A DNA stretch of 64,000 bases from Echinometra lucunter (taxonomy: Eukaryota; Echinodermata; Echinoidea; Camarodonta; Echinometridae): positions 8,091,064-8,155,063 of the forward strand of contig CM057153.1 of assembly GCA_029962745.1 (NCBI GenBank), in the 5' to 3' direction. This document shows positions 52,301 through 63,293 of this stretch, piece after piece (positions within the stretch are counted from its first letter, which is position 1; every line of letters starts with the position of its first letter). The notes under the pieces are model-generated. The model had not been told where the DNA came from. It was given only the letters and a program-made list of their open reading frames with translations, and ran no database searches. Both the position numbers and the translations under genes were made by a program.

Positions 52301-53288
52301 AGAAGAGAGAAATACAGAGAAAGAAAGAGAGAGAGGAGAAGAGAGATCATACCGGGAGAGAACAAAATACATGGATATTAGAACATTGGCCATTGGAGAG
52401 CTACAGGATGGAAAGAAATTTTCAATGGGAGGGTGAAAGCATAGAAACAAGACCCATTATATGAAAAGAAAGAAAATATGAATGTTAGAATCGCAAACAA
52501 ATCAATTTCTTTGTAACATTGTAATAAAAACAGTTTTAATTTTCTCTTAAACGAGTTAATGGAGGGGGCAAGTTGAATATTTTTATGAAGAGAGTTAAAG
52601 AATTTTGGTCCGGCAAAAATAAATGTATTTTGAGCAAAGAGAGTTCTAAGCTTAGGTAGATGAAAATCTTCGCCATGTCTAGTGGAATAATTATGAGAAA
52701 TATTATTTCGAGGGAATATATTGTGGAATATGGAAGGAGCCATATCTTTTTTGTAGTTGTACATAGAATGAGGCCATTTTATATTCTAAATGAAAATGAG
52801 AGATGACTGAAAAACACTTGCAGTTGCTGCTTTTTAGTTAACCAAATTAATGTTACATCGTCACGAGTATTTCGGTCTTCCCAACTTTGCCCTAACGTTA
52901 GCTATGGCTCAGCTTCGCCCTTGGCCTTGAATTTGAAAGGAGTTCACACCTTAGGCTTAAGGCACCATGACCTTGGGGTAAGCCTATATTCTCCCGAGTA
53001 CTTAGTACGATTGAATACTGGAATATAACTCGAACTGCAGCACCCACGCACCACGCACTTTGGCACCACCTAACGGTTCCGGTACTGCCAAGCCAATTCT
53101 TGGTAAAGTTCGTGCAAGGGAGGTGGATCCACAACTGCACAAATTGCACTTGCACCTCCCTGCCTTACTGCGGCAGCCCGAACGCGTAGTTTGTCATAGG
53201 AAAGGTTAGGTGACCAATTGTTCCAAGCTCTCCATAGTGAATTATTTTCTTATTGGTATTAAGGAATTTCAGATACTTACAACGGCAT
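44034..53288 (-). CDS. CNTD1: Cyclin N-terminal domain-containing protein 1, 8 exons
   Basis: CNTD1 is a cyclin-like factor that, by family knowledge, promotes maturation of meiotic crossover sites in germ-cell nuclei (relative of worm COSA-1). Minus-strand exons, all in phase with GT-AG borders: 53288-53281, 50974-50757, 50199-50124, 48576-48393, 47884-47722, 46537-46393, 44899-44803, 44123-44034. They sum to 981 nt, or 326 residues, against about 330 for human CNTD1. Matching landmarks are RYIAAELFDRFM (human VSYQAVEILERFM), LLPFMVSCVQIASKL (human LRLVSCVQLASKL), TSELLVIKTLNYNL, PLSYVETLLEIMGHND, KFAPVESDVMLLA and ISDHLARIT near the C-terminus. Introns hold MITEs and antisense retrotransposon tails. 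The tiny first exon is inferred; the next ATG at 50958 would give a shorter start. Confidence 0.92.
44178..44263. repeat. (AAT)n microsatellite
   Basis: About 28 AAT/ATA units with one interruption, in CNTD1 intron 7 just upstream (in gene sense) of the last exon. Confidence 0.95.
44803..44899 (-). CDS. CNTD1: CNTD1 exon 7 (residues 265-297)
   Basis: KFAPVESDVMLLATATIGA then AAYFTD, matching human KFTSVKEDFMLLAVGIIAASAF. Donor gtaggt at phase 0. A second donor, gtaagg, lies a little downstream at about 44789, so a longer form is possible. Confidence 0.9.
45546..45720 (-). mobile_element. Non-LTR reverse transcriptase C-terminal fragment
   Basis: In CNTD1 intron 6. The minus-strand frame reads RYGYRAFSSLAPKLWNNLP, then SIDSFKTLLKTYLY-like residues. 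RAFS..APKLWN.LP...S...FK..LK is the conserved C-terminal signature of many CR1/L2/Rex-type elements. Truncated 5', dead. Confidence 0.75.
46393..46537 (-). CDS. CNTD1: CNTD1 exon 6 (residues 217-265)
   Basis: HNDPGTPVKVLHETCLKILD, then VYGRLLQLAIGDSPVNPQT, matching human LHATCLTLLD...IYESLLRASIENSTP. Ends with AG of a split Arg, donor gtgaag. Confidence 0.92.
47534..47605. mobile_element. 72-bp TTAA-flanked MITE in CNTD1 intron 5/upstream
   Basis: Flanked by TTAA at 47530-47533 and 47606-47609. Ends CCCATTGACT and, inverted, CCTATTGACT. It lies between CNTD1 exons 6 and 5. Confidence 0.6.
47722..47884 (-). CDS. CNTD1: CNTD1 exon 5 (residues 163-217)
   Basis: Phase 0 start, phase 1 end, donor gtgcgt. 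VLTSELLVIKTLNYNLHT and PLSYVETLLEIMG match human LLESELDVLKSLNFRI and PLAYVETLLEVLG. Confidence 0.95.
48393..48576 (-). CDS. CNTD1: CNTD1 exon 4 (residues 101-162)
   Basis: Completes the split Arg and encodes FMRAHIP, a basic linker, then LLPFMVSCVQIASKLCSHY, a core cyclin-box helix. Phase 0 end, donor gtaagt. Confidence 0.93.
49037..49810 (-). mobile_element. Antisense non-LTR retrotransposon 3' end, with internal duplication
   Basis: The minus-strand frame includes MKNALSLNSFKFKFKKSLLR, a reverse-transcriptase C-terminal signature, then a GA microsatellite, a stem-loop (49186-49227), an AT-rich stretch, AATAAA and a (TGAAA)n tail at 49037-49057. A 113-bp segment is tandemly duplicated (49561-49673 and 49674-49784). 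Confidence 0.75.
49358..49430. repeat. (GA)n / (GGA)n microsatellite
   Basis: GAGA repeat passing into GGA repeats, inside the antisense retrotransposon tail. Confidence 0.9.
50124..50199 (-). CDS. CNTD1: CNTD1 exon 3 (residues 76-101)
   Basis: 76 nt, phase 1 to phase 2. CIFIICEKMKQPPETRYIAA is followed by ELFDR, the first helices of the cyclin N-terminal fold. Donor gtaggc. Confidence 0.9.
50237..50311. mobile_element. 75-bp TTAA-flanked MITE in CNTD1 intron 2
   Basis: TTAA at 50233-50236 and 50312-50315, ends CCCGATTC and, inverted, CCCACTGA. Related to the sequences at 1867-1951 and 29213-29300. Confidence 0.55.
50757..50974 (-). CDS. CNTD1: CNTD1 exon 2 (residues 3-76)
   Basis: Acceptor aacag, donor gtaagg, phase 1 end. 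Alternative starts are ATG at 50958 and 50931. It encodes LLEELLITQAAANERQ and FKCGSLVE, comparable to the human ALLHLAQQNEQ...IVE region before the cyclin fold. Confidence 0.88.
51001..51132. mobile_element. 132-bp palindromic MITE, family A copy 2, CAG target duplication
   Basis: CAG at 50998-51000 and 51133-51135 flanks a near-perfect hairpin (GGCTTCGTTTCACGAAACCG...). Same length and nearly the same sequence as 5448-5579. It lies in CNTD1 intron 1, just upstream of exon 2. Confidence 0.88.
51789..52764 (-). mobile_element. Non-LTR retrotransposon 3' fragment in CNTD1 intron 1
   Basis: The minus-strand frame 52764-52378 reads HNYSTRHGEDFHLPKLRTLF, then FAGPKFFNSLHKNIQLAPS and NSFKRKLKLFLL, the standard C-terminal domain of CR1/L2-type reverse transcriptases. 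A GA-rich stretch, a stem-loop (51956-52000), AATAAA and an (ACTTCAAG)n tail at 51791-51809 follow. Only the last about 975 bp are present. Confidence 0.82.
53281..53288 (-). CDS. CNTD1: CNTD1 exon 1 (start codon, residues 1-3)
   Basis: ATGCCGTT followed by a consensus gtaagt donor (53280-53275) joins in frame to exon 2, giving MPF then ATSLSM. The 5' UTR probably extends above 53288. The exon is supported only by the donor and frame agreement. Confidence 0.55.
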
Positions 53289-53898
53289 CCGGATGATTTT
53301 TGTTACGAGATCATGTTTTGTTTCTGCTATATATGCGGAACGGCGATCGTCGGAATGGCTTCAAGTTCAAATTGGCGTGCAAAAAGGGAAATTTGATGGA
53401 TTCCAAACACATTTGAGGTGAATATGATTTCCGACCAGCATATTTAAGATAGCAGCATTGTATATATATTTTATCAAAATCTTATTTACTTAAGGAAAAG
53501 TCATCAAACTTAGACTAGTAGGAGTTTTCACTGTCTGTGGCAGATGAGAGCTCAACCGAAAAGCCGTGGTTCCACTCCGTGGCAGCGTCCGGCCCGGGGC
53601 TACTCCCTGCCATGGCCCATGCAAGGCCCTGGTGCGGGCATCACACAATCTTCACATCTACTTCAATGTTGCCTCAAATTAAACTTACCAAATTGAACTT
53701 CCCATACAAAGAGTTACCACATGCACTTATTTAGACCAGCGAAGAGCGTAGTATTTTCTTAATACACTTTTGTTTTAATTTGGGCAAGAACTCCGGCTGT
53801 GGATGTCGACATCTTCCTGAGATAGCAAAATCTAAATGGATATGTCGCCCTCTACTGATCAGAATTAGACAGCTTAAGAAATTGTATTTTAAAAAATG
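53289..53898. other. CNTD1 5' flank up to the assembly gap
   Basis: Probable CNTD1 5' UTR and promoter close to 53289-53360. A repeat-like segment at 53597-53670 (GGCTACTCCCTGCCA ... CACATCTACTTCAATGTTG) is also found at 48640-48718. No gene is seen on the plus strand beyond a 14-codon open frame at 53355-53396. Confidence 0.5.
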
Positions 53899-54398
53899 NN
53901 NNNNNNNNNNNNNNNNNNNNNNNNNNNNNNNNNNNNNNNNNNNNNNNNNNNNNNNNNNNNNNNNNNNNNNNNNNNNNNNNNNNNNNNNNNNNNNNNNNNN
54001 NNNNNNNNNNNNNNNNNNNNNNNNNNNNNNNNNNNNNNNNNNNNNNNNNNNNNNNNNNNNNNNNNNNNNNNNNNNNNNNNNNNNNNNNNNNNNNNNNNNN
54101 NNNNNNNNNNNNNNNNNNNNNNNNNNNNNNNNNNNNNNNNNNNNNNNNNNNNNNNNNNNNNNNNNNNNNNNNNNNNNNNNNNNNNNNNNNNNNNNNNNNN
54201 NNNNNNNNNNNNNNNNNNNNNNNNNNNNNNNNNNNNNNNNNNNNNNNNNNNNNNNNNNNNNNNNNNNNNNNNNNNNNNNNNNNNNNNNNNNNNNNNNNNN
54301 NNNNNNNNNNNNNNNNNNNNNNNNNNNNNNNNNNNNNNNNNNNNNNNNNNNNNNNNNNNNNNNNNNNNNNNNNNNNNNNNNNNNNNNNNNNNNNNNNN
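53899..54398. other. Assembly gap, 500 N
   Basis: Exactly 500 consecutive N, so its true length is unknown. Reading frames running through it are meaningless. Confidence 1.
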
Positions 54399-56439
54399 TT
54401 TTTACTCCTACTGATGCTACTTCTATATAAGTATTGTCCATATTAGGAAATTCGCTTTCGATGGTTGTCAGAAGAAATAATACAGTGTAAACAAAACATA
54501 CAAATCATACAATATAAACATATGCAAAATGTATACATCCAAGAGAACGAGAAAGATAAAAAAAAAAGGATTTCATTTAATTTATATAAGATAACTGAGT
54601 TATATCGATTAGTTCCACAAGAATTTATGATATGTCTATGGTTGTCATGGAATACAATTTTTGAATTTCGTTATTATCATCGTCATTATTATTATTACAG
54701 TATTATCATACTAAAACTAATACCCCAATTTCAGTATCCCATTCATACCTTTTCTATACTTCCGTTGCACCTATGTTCTAGTTATATCTTTAACTTATAT
54801 TCTGTAACTTTGACTAATTAAAATAAAATAAGGCCCCAAACTCGTTTTCATCCGTGTGTGCACGTATTGATGTAGTACTTCTAGAGTACGTGACTGTAGT
54901 AAGCAAGAACAATCTGTGTTTTAAAAAAAGCTCATCACATTATGTTATAGACATAATGTACGTTCAAATCAAAGCAAGCACTGTAAGACGTAATTTACAA
55001 CAGGAAGCAGCTGTCTTTATGTCCATGATTGTTTCTTTAATAAATTATTAATTACGAACAGAGTCGACTCTCCCTCGCTCTTTCTCTTTCTCACCCCGTG
55101 CATGCTATTGTATCCGTCTCAAGATTGGAATCACATAACATATACTACCAATGCTATGTACTGTTAATTACATATAGTAAACTGTTCGTGCCGTTTACAT
55201 ATTGTTTACTGATATCCTTATATTTACCCTACAGAATAACCCAAGAAAAAGATGCTAGCTGGACATACTGCATCCCCTGTTCATAATCTCAGACATATAT
55301 AATGGAGCACACATTTTCATCGTTACATGTATAACTGGGTTATAGTGATCACTGATGATATATACATTAATAATTTTTTTACAAATTGTCTTTTTTTTTT
55401 TCCTTTTCTCTTCTTTTAAAAAAAAAAACAGTCTAAATCTTGTCAAGAAGTGTCTAGATGAAATATCATTCCAAAATTACAATATCGCGAAATAGTTAAT
55501 CATTCAACAAAAAAGGCTGATATGAAAAATATCTAAACGTGAAACAAAGTAAAGATATTACTGCCTTCCAATTCTGTTACTGAGATGATAACAATCCTTC
55601 TCACTTTTGCCCATCTTGTCGCCCCGACATTATATAACCTCTTCGCCCCCTAGTAATGTCATTTTATCCACATGGGACATTGTTATGACTGCGCAATGAG
55701 CAGGGTCAACCGTATCACGTGATTATGATGTCTACTCTCTATTCAGAATGGCTCCTGATAATTGATTTCCGCACTTCAGCTGTTTTCCCCTTTCAATGTT
55801 AAAGGTAAAATACCATCCTTGGTGTTTAAACTCTATTTTGGGGGGAAAAAAAACCCTGTATGGTTGCATGCTTTCAAAAGATTATTTTATTACTTCAGTT
55901 TTGATAATAACATTTTTATATTCAAGAAAGTGAGATAACAATTTAAGCAAGGTTGTTCATATGCGAGGATCATAATGAAAATTATGTGCAAAGTTATATA
56001 ATCATGCCAGTGTTGAATCACAATGAATCAAATCAAATATTTTTAACCAGTACAAGCCTTTGCATCATATCATTTTACTCGAAGTTTATACATTAGACAT
56101 AAGAAGGGTGAAGGAAAGAAAATATAAGAAAGAAAAAGTAGCACCCTCCTATAACTCCTAATTCCCCACCCCCATTCCCCCTTCCCTCCATGAAAAAAAA
56201 AACCATTTTGCAAATCAAAGCCGACTATAAATAAGTTATCATGATTATTAGACAGCTTAAATTTGATAAAATTGAATTGAAATGCTGATCGTAAAAGTGA
56301 AAGTGAAATGCCCTGTTTTTTTTTGTTTTGTTTTTTTTGTTTTTGTTTTTTTTTTTTTGACGTCCGCTAGGCATATTCACACGTCGAAAATTCAGAGTGA
56401 AGCTAGCTGTGATAACTCAGTTTCTGCAGATAATAATTT

Positions 56440-56862
56440 CAGCGAATTATTTTTAGATTGTTTACTAGTTTTGTTACCCTGCCAACAAACAGTTTTGATA
56501 TACTTTGTATATCTATGTAATAAATGCCAAATTAGACATTAATTTATCAGTGTCACGCGATATTTTAGATTACATCATGTTCACATTTTTTTTAGTAAGT
56601 GTAGGCATGTTTTATAACAGAAAGGAGCAAAGGCAGATCGGTAGTGTATGTGCGTGTGTGTGTGTGTGTTGGGGGGCAGTAGCCTCCAAAGCCTGTAAAT
56701 TATCCCTGAAAAGCATATCTTTCATGTCTTTGTTTTGTTATATTTTGTTATTCAATATATTTCCGTTAAATTTTTGTTTTGTTGTGTTTCGATTTTTGAT
56801 GAAAATCCTTAAATGTCAGGATTTTATTTCAATAAATTTCAATTTCAATTTCAATTTCAATT
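56440..56862 (+). mobile_element. Sense-strand retrotransposon 3' tail
   Basis: Ends AATAAATTTCAATTTCAATT with four TTTCAA units at 56830-56862. A (TG)n microsatellite lies at 56651-56669. The start is uncertain. Confidence 0.5.
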
Positions 56863-59594
56863 ATCTTTCACGTGGTTACCCTTTGTGTATTATCCTTATT
56901 CTATAGGGCCAATGAGTAAATCATTTCAGAGGGCGAACTCAGACTTCAGCTAAAAAGGGGGAGGGGGTCCCCCAAATAATGTTAGGTCGAATCGGGTTTT
57001 AAATCCAGGCCCCGGATTGTGTATTGATCACCCTCACTATGAATAAGTAAATTAGCGTGCATAAAGGCATGGGAGGGGGCAGGGGGGCATTTTCCCTATA
57101 CGGATTTTGTCTTTTCTCCTGAGTGAGACATAATATTAAATCATCCCACCCCAACGACTTTTAATTTTCACTCAGCAGAGAGAATTTCGGAACAAAAATT
57201 CATGAGAAAGAAGTCGACCCTTTTAATCTTTTTAGTTTTTAGTTGTTCATATGGCATTAGGATGCCACCCCCTTCTCGTGTTTGAGAAACTTCTCCCACC
57301 CATACAGTACACGCATGCTGTATTCGTGCAAAATCATTAACCATTGCATTCTTTCATTCATTTCAGCACGATCCGCGCATTAATGCTTTCAAGAGAACAT
57401 GAACTACATGTACTGCATCCTAGTTTCTTATTCATGCCCCTAGCTCCTTTGCTGCCCCCATGTCGTCGAGAGGCATTAACCCCGACTTAAGCAAGGACTT
57501 GCACTTTCTAGGGCCGTCAACATTTTGTTCAAAATTTCATGATTTCGGATGACTTTACGCTAGCTGTTCACCATATGTTATGGCTACTAAATTATTTTGT
57601 TAGTACAATTATATAATACTTTCGATTCTACACATTGAATTGACTTTGAATACACGATGGCCTTATGCTTAGTAGTGTTAGATCGTCTTATAAAAGAACT
57701 ATGATAGACTAATCGTATTCTATTGGCATACTACACGGTCTTAAATATTTCTAAACTTTCAAAAAAATAACGATTAGAAACTAGCTTGTAGTGCCATTTT
57801 AAAATGCACCACGTAAGCTTTGAACTTTAAACAGTAATGTTGATGAATTGGTGAAACATGCGTTTGATGTTTCTGGCTCTAAAGTATTAATCATGCAAAT
57901 TATTCGGTTGCAGGTTATATGTTATTTGGCTCAATTATTAATGATGCAGTTATTCCAAGGGTGATCAGAAATAACAGATGCAAAGGAGTGGGTAGAGGAT
58001 TTCGTTTGAAGGCAGTATTTATGTCAAATTTTGTTCGAGCAATCGGTCAGAGCCATTTCCAGAGATGTTTGTTTTGCAGAACTTATTTTAAGAAGGAACG
58101 AGTCGTTTATTGTTGCTGTGGGCTCTCTCATGTTATCTCACAACCAACACACATTCGCCGAGTGCACGTTTATGGTCACGCTATTGGCTATGCATGTGTA
58201 TAAATTTATCTCTTATCAAATTATTTACAAAATAGATAAAAAGCCACATAGTTCCTTTTTTCCTCTAAGCGTTCGATGATGATTTGAAAATTGCATATCT
58301 ATTTTTAAAGAAAAATTCTGTTGAAAAATGTCAACAGGACGAAATATTTGTGCGTAGACTCTAGGTTCCAACCCAAAAGCGGCTTCAGGATTTTGTGAAG
58401 GGGGCACTATTCCAGAATTACAAAAATAAGGAGGTAATCCTTCTGTACTTAAGTAATGCCTATTTTTTCAAACAGGGGTGGGGGCACGGGCCAGTTCACC
58501 CATCCGCCACTGTTTCTATCTGTTATGTTTCTATGTCATTTGAAAAATGCACCAGTTACCTTGAATTGCCCCGCCCTATATAATTGCAGATGTGAACACA
58601 TTAATGAGTTAATCAGAATGACATTTCCTCGACATACATCCAGGAATCTGCATGATAGACCTTGGAAGGTAGGGCACAGTTAGGTATAAATGAAACTGTC
58701 GCCTTGTGGCAGGTCCAGATTTTGTAAAGAGGGGCCCTTTTCCAAATAAAAAACTGCTTTACAACGATACCTCCATAGTAAGAAGATAGAAAAAAGAAAC
58801 AGTTTATCATATCGAGCACAAAGAGGATTCTCTGAAATCACTGAGAAGCCCCCTTCTCCCTCTCACTTACCTATTTTTTCCGAGGGGTTGGAGATCTGGA
58901 CCCCAAGACCCCCCTGGATGCCACCCCTGGTCACATGATACCGGCATCCATATCAGACTCGCCTTCACCCCTTGCTTGTCAGACCATAACACCTGTCGCA
59001 TTTAACGCCATGTGCTCGCTTCACAGTTTGTGGTATGATGCAGTCTGTACTGCTTATCTTTTGAATATGGGACACGCGCGTACGTGTATATTTCGGTGCC
59101 AGGGTTGTTAGTACTCAAGCATGCATTACTTATATTTGCTTTGGGTATTATTATGCGTAAATATATATTTGCATTGTATATGGTTTCAGGGCAGTCCCTT
59201 GGCTGTCTTTTCATTGATATTTTAAGCTTTTTTTACTCCCCCCCCCCCAAAAAAAAAAAAAAAAAAAAAAAAAATCAAAATATCACTTCCATTTTGCACA
59301 CAATGTGCATACATCCTATTTATCTTCATTAGATCTTAACGTAGTATCTTTCATTTTTAATTGTATTTCTAAGTATCTTCGTACGACCATCTTTCACTTG
59401 ATCACATCCTTGATGTTTGGTCGTATCTTTATCCTGTTTCTCCCTTGATCCTAGTTTATTTCAGTCCTATTCATTTCACTGCTGCTAGATATTTTGTTAG
59501 TACCATTATCATTTTCATTGAATTTCATCATTATTCTCATCATTGTTATCATTGTCTACTCCGTCGTTGTTATTAGATTTCCTTGCACTTATAT

Positions 59595-59730
59595 TCCATT
59601 TGTCATTTCATCACCATCATTATCATTAATATCATCACCATCATAGTCATCATCATCATTATTATCATCATCATCACCGTCATCATCATCATCATCATCA
59701 TCAACAACAACAACAGCACCACCACCACCA
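59595..59730. repeat. (ATC)n / (ATT)n / (CAC)n microsatellite
   Basis: About 135 bases of trinucleotide repeats of changing unit. Confidence 0.9.
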
Positions 59731-60351
59731 TGCATCGTCCCAACCGTGATCTCGCTTTTAAAACACTCAGTATTTCCATACTAACAAATTTCCCCTCTCC
59801 ATATCTTTTCTTTTCTTGTTCTACATGAAAATGATAAAGGCAGAGTCACTATTATTAAAACAGGAAAATATCTTCCATTTGATTTTTCATCGTCCTCTCT
59901 TTCACTCACACAAATGCAAATAAACATTCTTCCTTCCTTTCTCTGATCTTTTCCCCTATATAGTCCCCATCTCTCTTGTTCTTCCTCTGCTCATCCTTTA
60001 CCTCCATTTTCCCTTACTTGAGATGATCGGTTGATGCATCTCTATTGGAAGTAAGTTCCAGCACGTAGTCACTGACCTGGAATTAATGCATCCTACCCTT
60101 ATCCATCTTACCCCCTAATGTAAAAGCACTGCACAATAAACTAAGATGTCTGAGCTAAGGACGGTGAACTCTGAGGCCTCTTCGTCAGGTCTTGCTTCGG
60201 CGTTGTGAAACAGACTCTCGTTAAGGTCGCAACATGACTCTCGTTAAGGTCGAAACCGAACGAAAGAGTCATTATTAGTCATTATTTAGGTATGAGTAAG
60301 TTTAAACATGAATTTTTCATGAATAATGTTTTAAGAAATACGTGTATGCTT

Positions 60352-60482
60352 ATTGAATTGAATTGAATTCACATTTATTTCCTTCTGAGTCAAGATACTA
60401 TAATACGAAATTACAATAAATGATATAATAAATAAAGAAGGTGGCGAACACTCGAAAAGCGTGGCTTGTGTTTGGGTCGCCA
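60352..60482 (-). mobile_element. Antisense retrotransposon 3' tail with stem-loop
   Basis: On the minus strand: stem-loop (60442-60482, TGGCGA/TCGCCA stem with an AAGC-NNN-GCTT loop), AT-rich stretch, AATAAA and an (AATTC)n tail at 60353-60372. Confidence 0.65.
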
Positions 60483-61939
60483 AATACAAAAAAAAATACT
60501 AAGAACATGAAGTGTACATAATTATTCTACTTTAAAAGAAATGAAGGAAATATGGTAGAGATAAAGACAGGGAGGATGAAAGTAGAAAGGAAAAGGGTGG
60601 CATTTGTATTATATCATTTTTAACGAGTAACAATACAGATCAGCGTGAGTTCGTAAATATAAGGGTAGCAAGATATTGAGCAAAAAAATATTGAGTTGGT
60701 TGGACTAGAACATACATGACAAATATAAGGCAGCGCACATCTCATTTTATAAAAAGTTGAATAGAAAGAATAGCAGGTTTTCGTATCACATCCATATCCA
60801 TTCATTACAAGTGAATTCCAAACAATGAACTGCAAAACTGACTTTAAACATCATGTTATTTGAGTTTTATGAACAAAACATTGAAACGTATTACAAGATT
60901 CTAAAGGCATGAAAGCCACCGTGCTTATTGTTGAAAAATAGGTCGTAGAATCTAAGACATCAAAATATCTTTTAAAGGGTCAAGAACTCTCAGCCTTTAT
61001 ATTGAAAAATTCACGACTGTCGGTAATTTCATTAATGAATCATTTGGCGTATTTCCAGATTAACAAGCAATGATGCAGTGGTGGAGTCTACTTCAGAGTA
61101 GTGGTTGGGTAAGCTCATGGAATGGATTCGACTTTCCTGGCGGGAATTTCCACCCCTCAATGAAGTGATACCAAGAGTGGGTTTCTTATACTGACTATGT
61201 TAAGTACACCTGTGACACCCCTCCCCTGCGCTCTTTATCATAATACTTTGCCACTAGCATGACACACTCTCTCTAACTACATTACACATTAACTGCTTGA
61301 TGGTCTTTAGACGGTTGGATGGAAGCAAGGAATACGCTCGAGAAATTGACCCGAGTAATAATTCGCCTAACTGATGACGACATCGGTCTCACCAACGTGC
61401 ACGGCACCAGACCGACGTCGGACAGAACGAAGACCCACATTTACCCAAAATGGAAGTCAGTTTGGAGGTGTGACTTGGATCTGATACCCCTGCCGCTGAT
61501 CGTGCTGATACAGGTTTCCTAATTCAAAATATCGTGCTGCGCAATGGCATAGCTCGAGGGAGGCACAAGGGAACAAGTTTCCACAGCCGAATGGCGCAAG
61601 GATTTTTTAAAAAGGATTTTAATATAAAGAGAAAAGAGATAGAGAGAGGGAGGGGGTCGAAAAAAGGAAATGAAAAGGGAAAAGTAGAAAATGCAAAGAA
61701 GAAGACAACACACCCTAACACATCTTCCTTTAATGTACTGTCATTGCCTTGTTGAGTTCGCGTTTTACCCTCGAGTAAGGCGGGTGCCCCCATGGTGGGG
61801 GTGTCCCCCCATATCATGAAGAACGCCACGCCATTAGCTGGTGCTCAGTTACTTTTTAACGCGCTTGCACTCGTTCATATTCAAATGCTATAGCATGTTC
61901 TTTATTTGATGTATACGATAAAAGAGCGATGTAAATAAA

Positions 61940-62020
61940 ATGCCTTGCTCAAGGGCATTAGTGCCGTGCCGGGGATCGAACCCCCGATCCTCTGTTGCTC
62001 CTGAGAATGCTCTCCTCTGC
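61940..62020 (-). repeat. B-box-bearing tRNA-like repeat fragment
   Basis: The minus strand reads GGGGGTTCGATCCCC (about 61972-61986), a perfect polymerase III B box in a hairpin context, next to CTTGCTCAAGGGCA, which I recall as common in aquatic-animal repeats. No cloverleaf or A box can be built, so it is not a tRNA gene. Confidence 0.4.
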
Positions 62021-63077
62021 TTAAGAAAGCTTCGAAATTGATACCACTTCCTGAGAAAAGATCCCAGTAATTATTAGGATAATTACTCTGTAGCGCACAG
62101 TGACAGGGAAAGCTTTCTCTAATTTAATATGCTACATACATATTAAGAACAACCTATTATCTTGATAAGGCTTGTAAATGGCAAGTTCATTAAGTTTATT
62201 AAGTTTATTATTGAGATACGGGCATTATTAATTATTAAAGATCATTAATACGATAAGAAACGACTTATTCAGTTTAATTAAGAGATGTTAGTCGATGCCT
62301 CAAGACTTGATGAGAACATTCGGCCAGTTTAGGAATATGAGGACTTGTTTGATTATGGAGCATGGATTTTCAGTTTTGTGAAATCGCGATAGGAGATAAA
62401 AAGGACATTTGCATTCGTAGGAAACGACAATTTGCTTCGCCAAAGTATACAGTCGCAACTCGTATAGTTTCCAAAAATAAAGGTTTTATATGACTAAATA
62501 TAGTATACTGATAATGTACTCTGCTATACTTGTTGCTGAATTTATCTCAATCTTCTTTGATCCGATTTTGCTGTTTTACTGAAAATGGCTAGTTCTTGGG
62601 ATGGACTAATGCCCTTTTATGCCGATTTGTTTACGATCGATAGCTGACGGCCTAATTTCTTCCATTTCACGGACAGTGAAAGCAAGCCTTTTGTCCATAA
62701 TGATGCGAATATTAGCCTTTACGACCACGGAGTGTATGGATTCATTAATTTGAGCATATAGACATCGTAGTAATGGGTGACCTGGACAGCCAGGGCTTAT
62801 CGCATTAAGAACCCCCCAGATTGCATGCATTTTCGCCAAAGGAAATGCAAGTGCAAACGACGAGTACATTTAGACTCTATCATTGTGTATGCCCGACGGT
62901 CGGTTGAAAGTCAAGTTTAACAAAAGGAAAATGTAGGCCTCTGCCTAACTTTCGTCGTTAAAACGCCACTGTTGACCCGGGGACAGGTGCATATTTTTTT
63001 AAAAACAGAATACTGGTATGGGCTCTTCTACAACATTGTAATGTAGGTCATTGGCGGTCGCCCTAACATTTTGTCAA

Positions 63078-63293
63078 GTGAGAAGAAGAAGAAGAAGAAG
63101 AAGAAGAAGAAGAAGAAGAAGAAGAAGAAGAAGAAGAAGAAGAAAGAGAAGAAGGAGGAAGAGGAGGAGGAGAAGAAGAAGATGATGAAGAAGAAAAAAG
63201 GAGAAGCAGAGGACGACAGAGAAAGAAGAAGAAGAAGAAGAAGAAGAAGAAGAAGAAGAAGAAGAAGAAGAAGAAGAAGAAGAAAGAAGAGTA
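63078..63293. repeat. (GAA)n purine microsatellite
   Basis: About 215 bases, nearly all purine on the plus strand, in two GAA cores separated by a mixed purine segment. Confidence 0.95.

Noticed and set aside
53731..54441. Long frames of 172-236 codons
   Set aside because: They run through the 500-N gap and have no meaning.
58031..58279. Possible receptor-like membrane exon (FIVAVGSLMLS, FMVTLLAM)
   Set aside because: Hydrophobic stretches only, no class motif, and an overlapping open frame of equal quality.
62606..62869. 87-residue minus-strand frame
   Set aside because: No recognisable motif, no splice signals and no neighbours; left unannotated.
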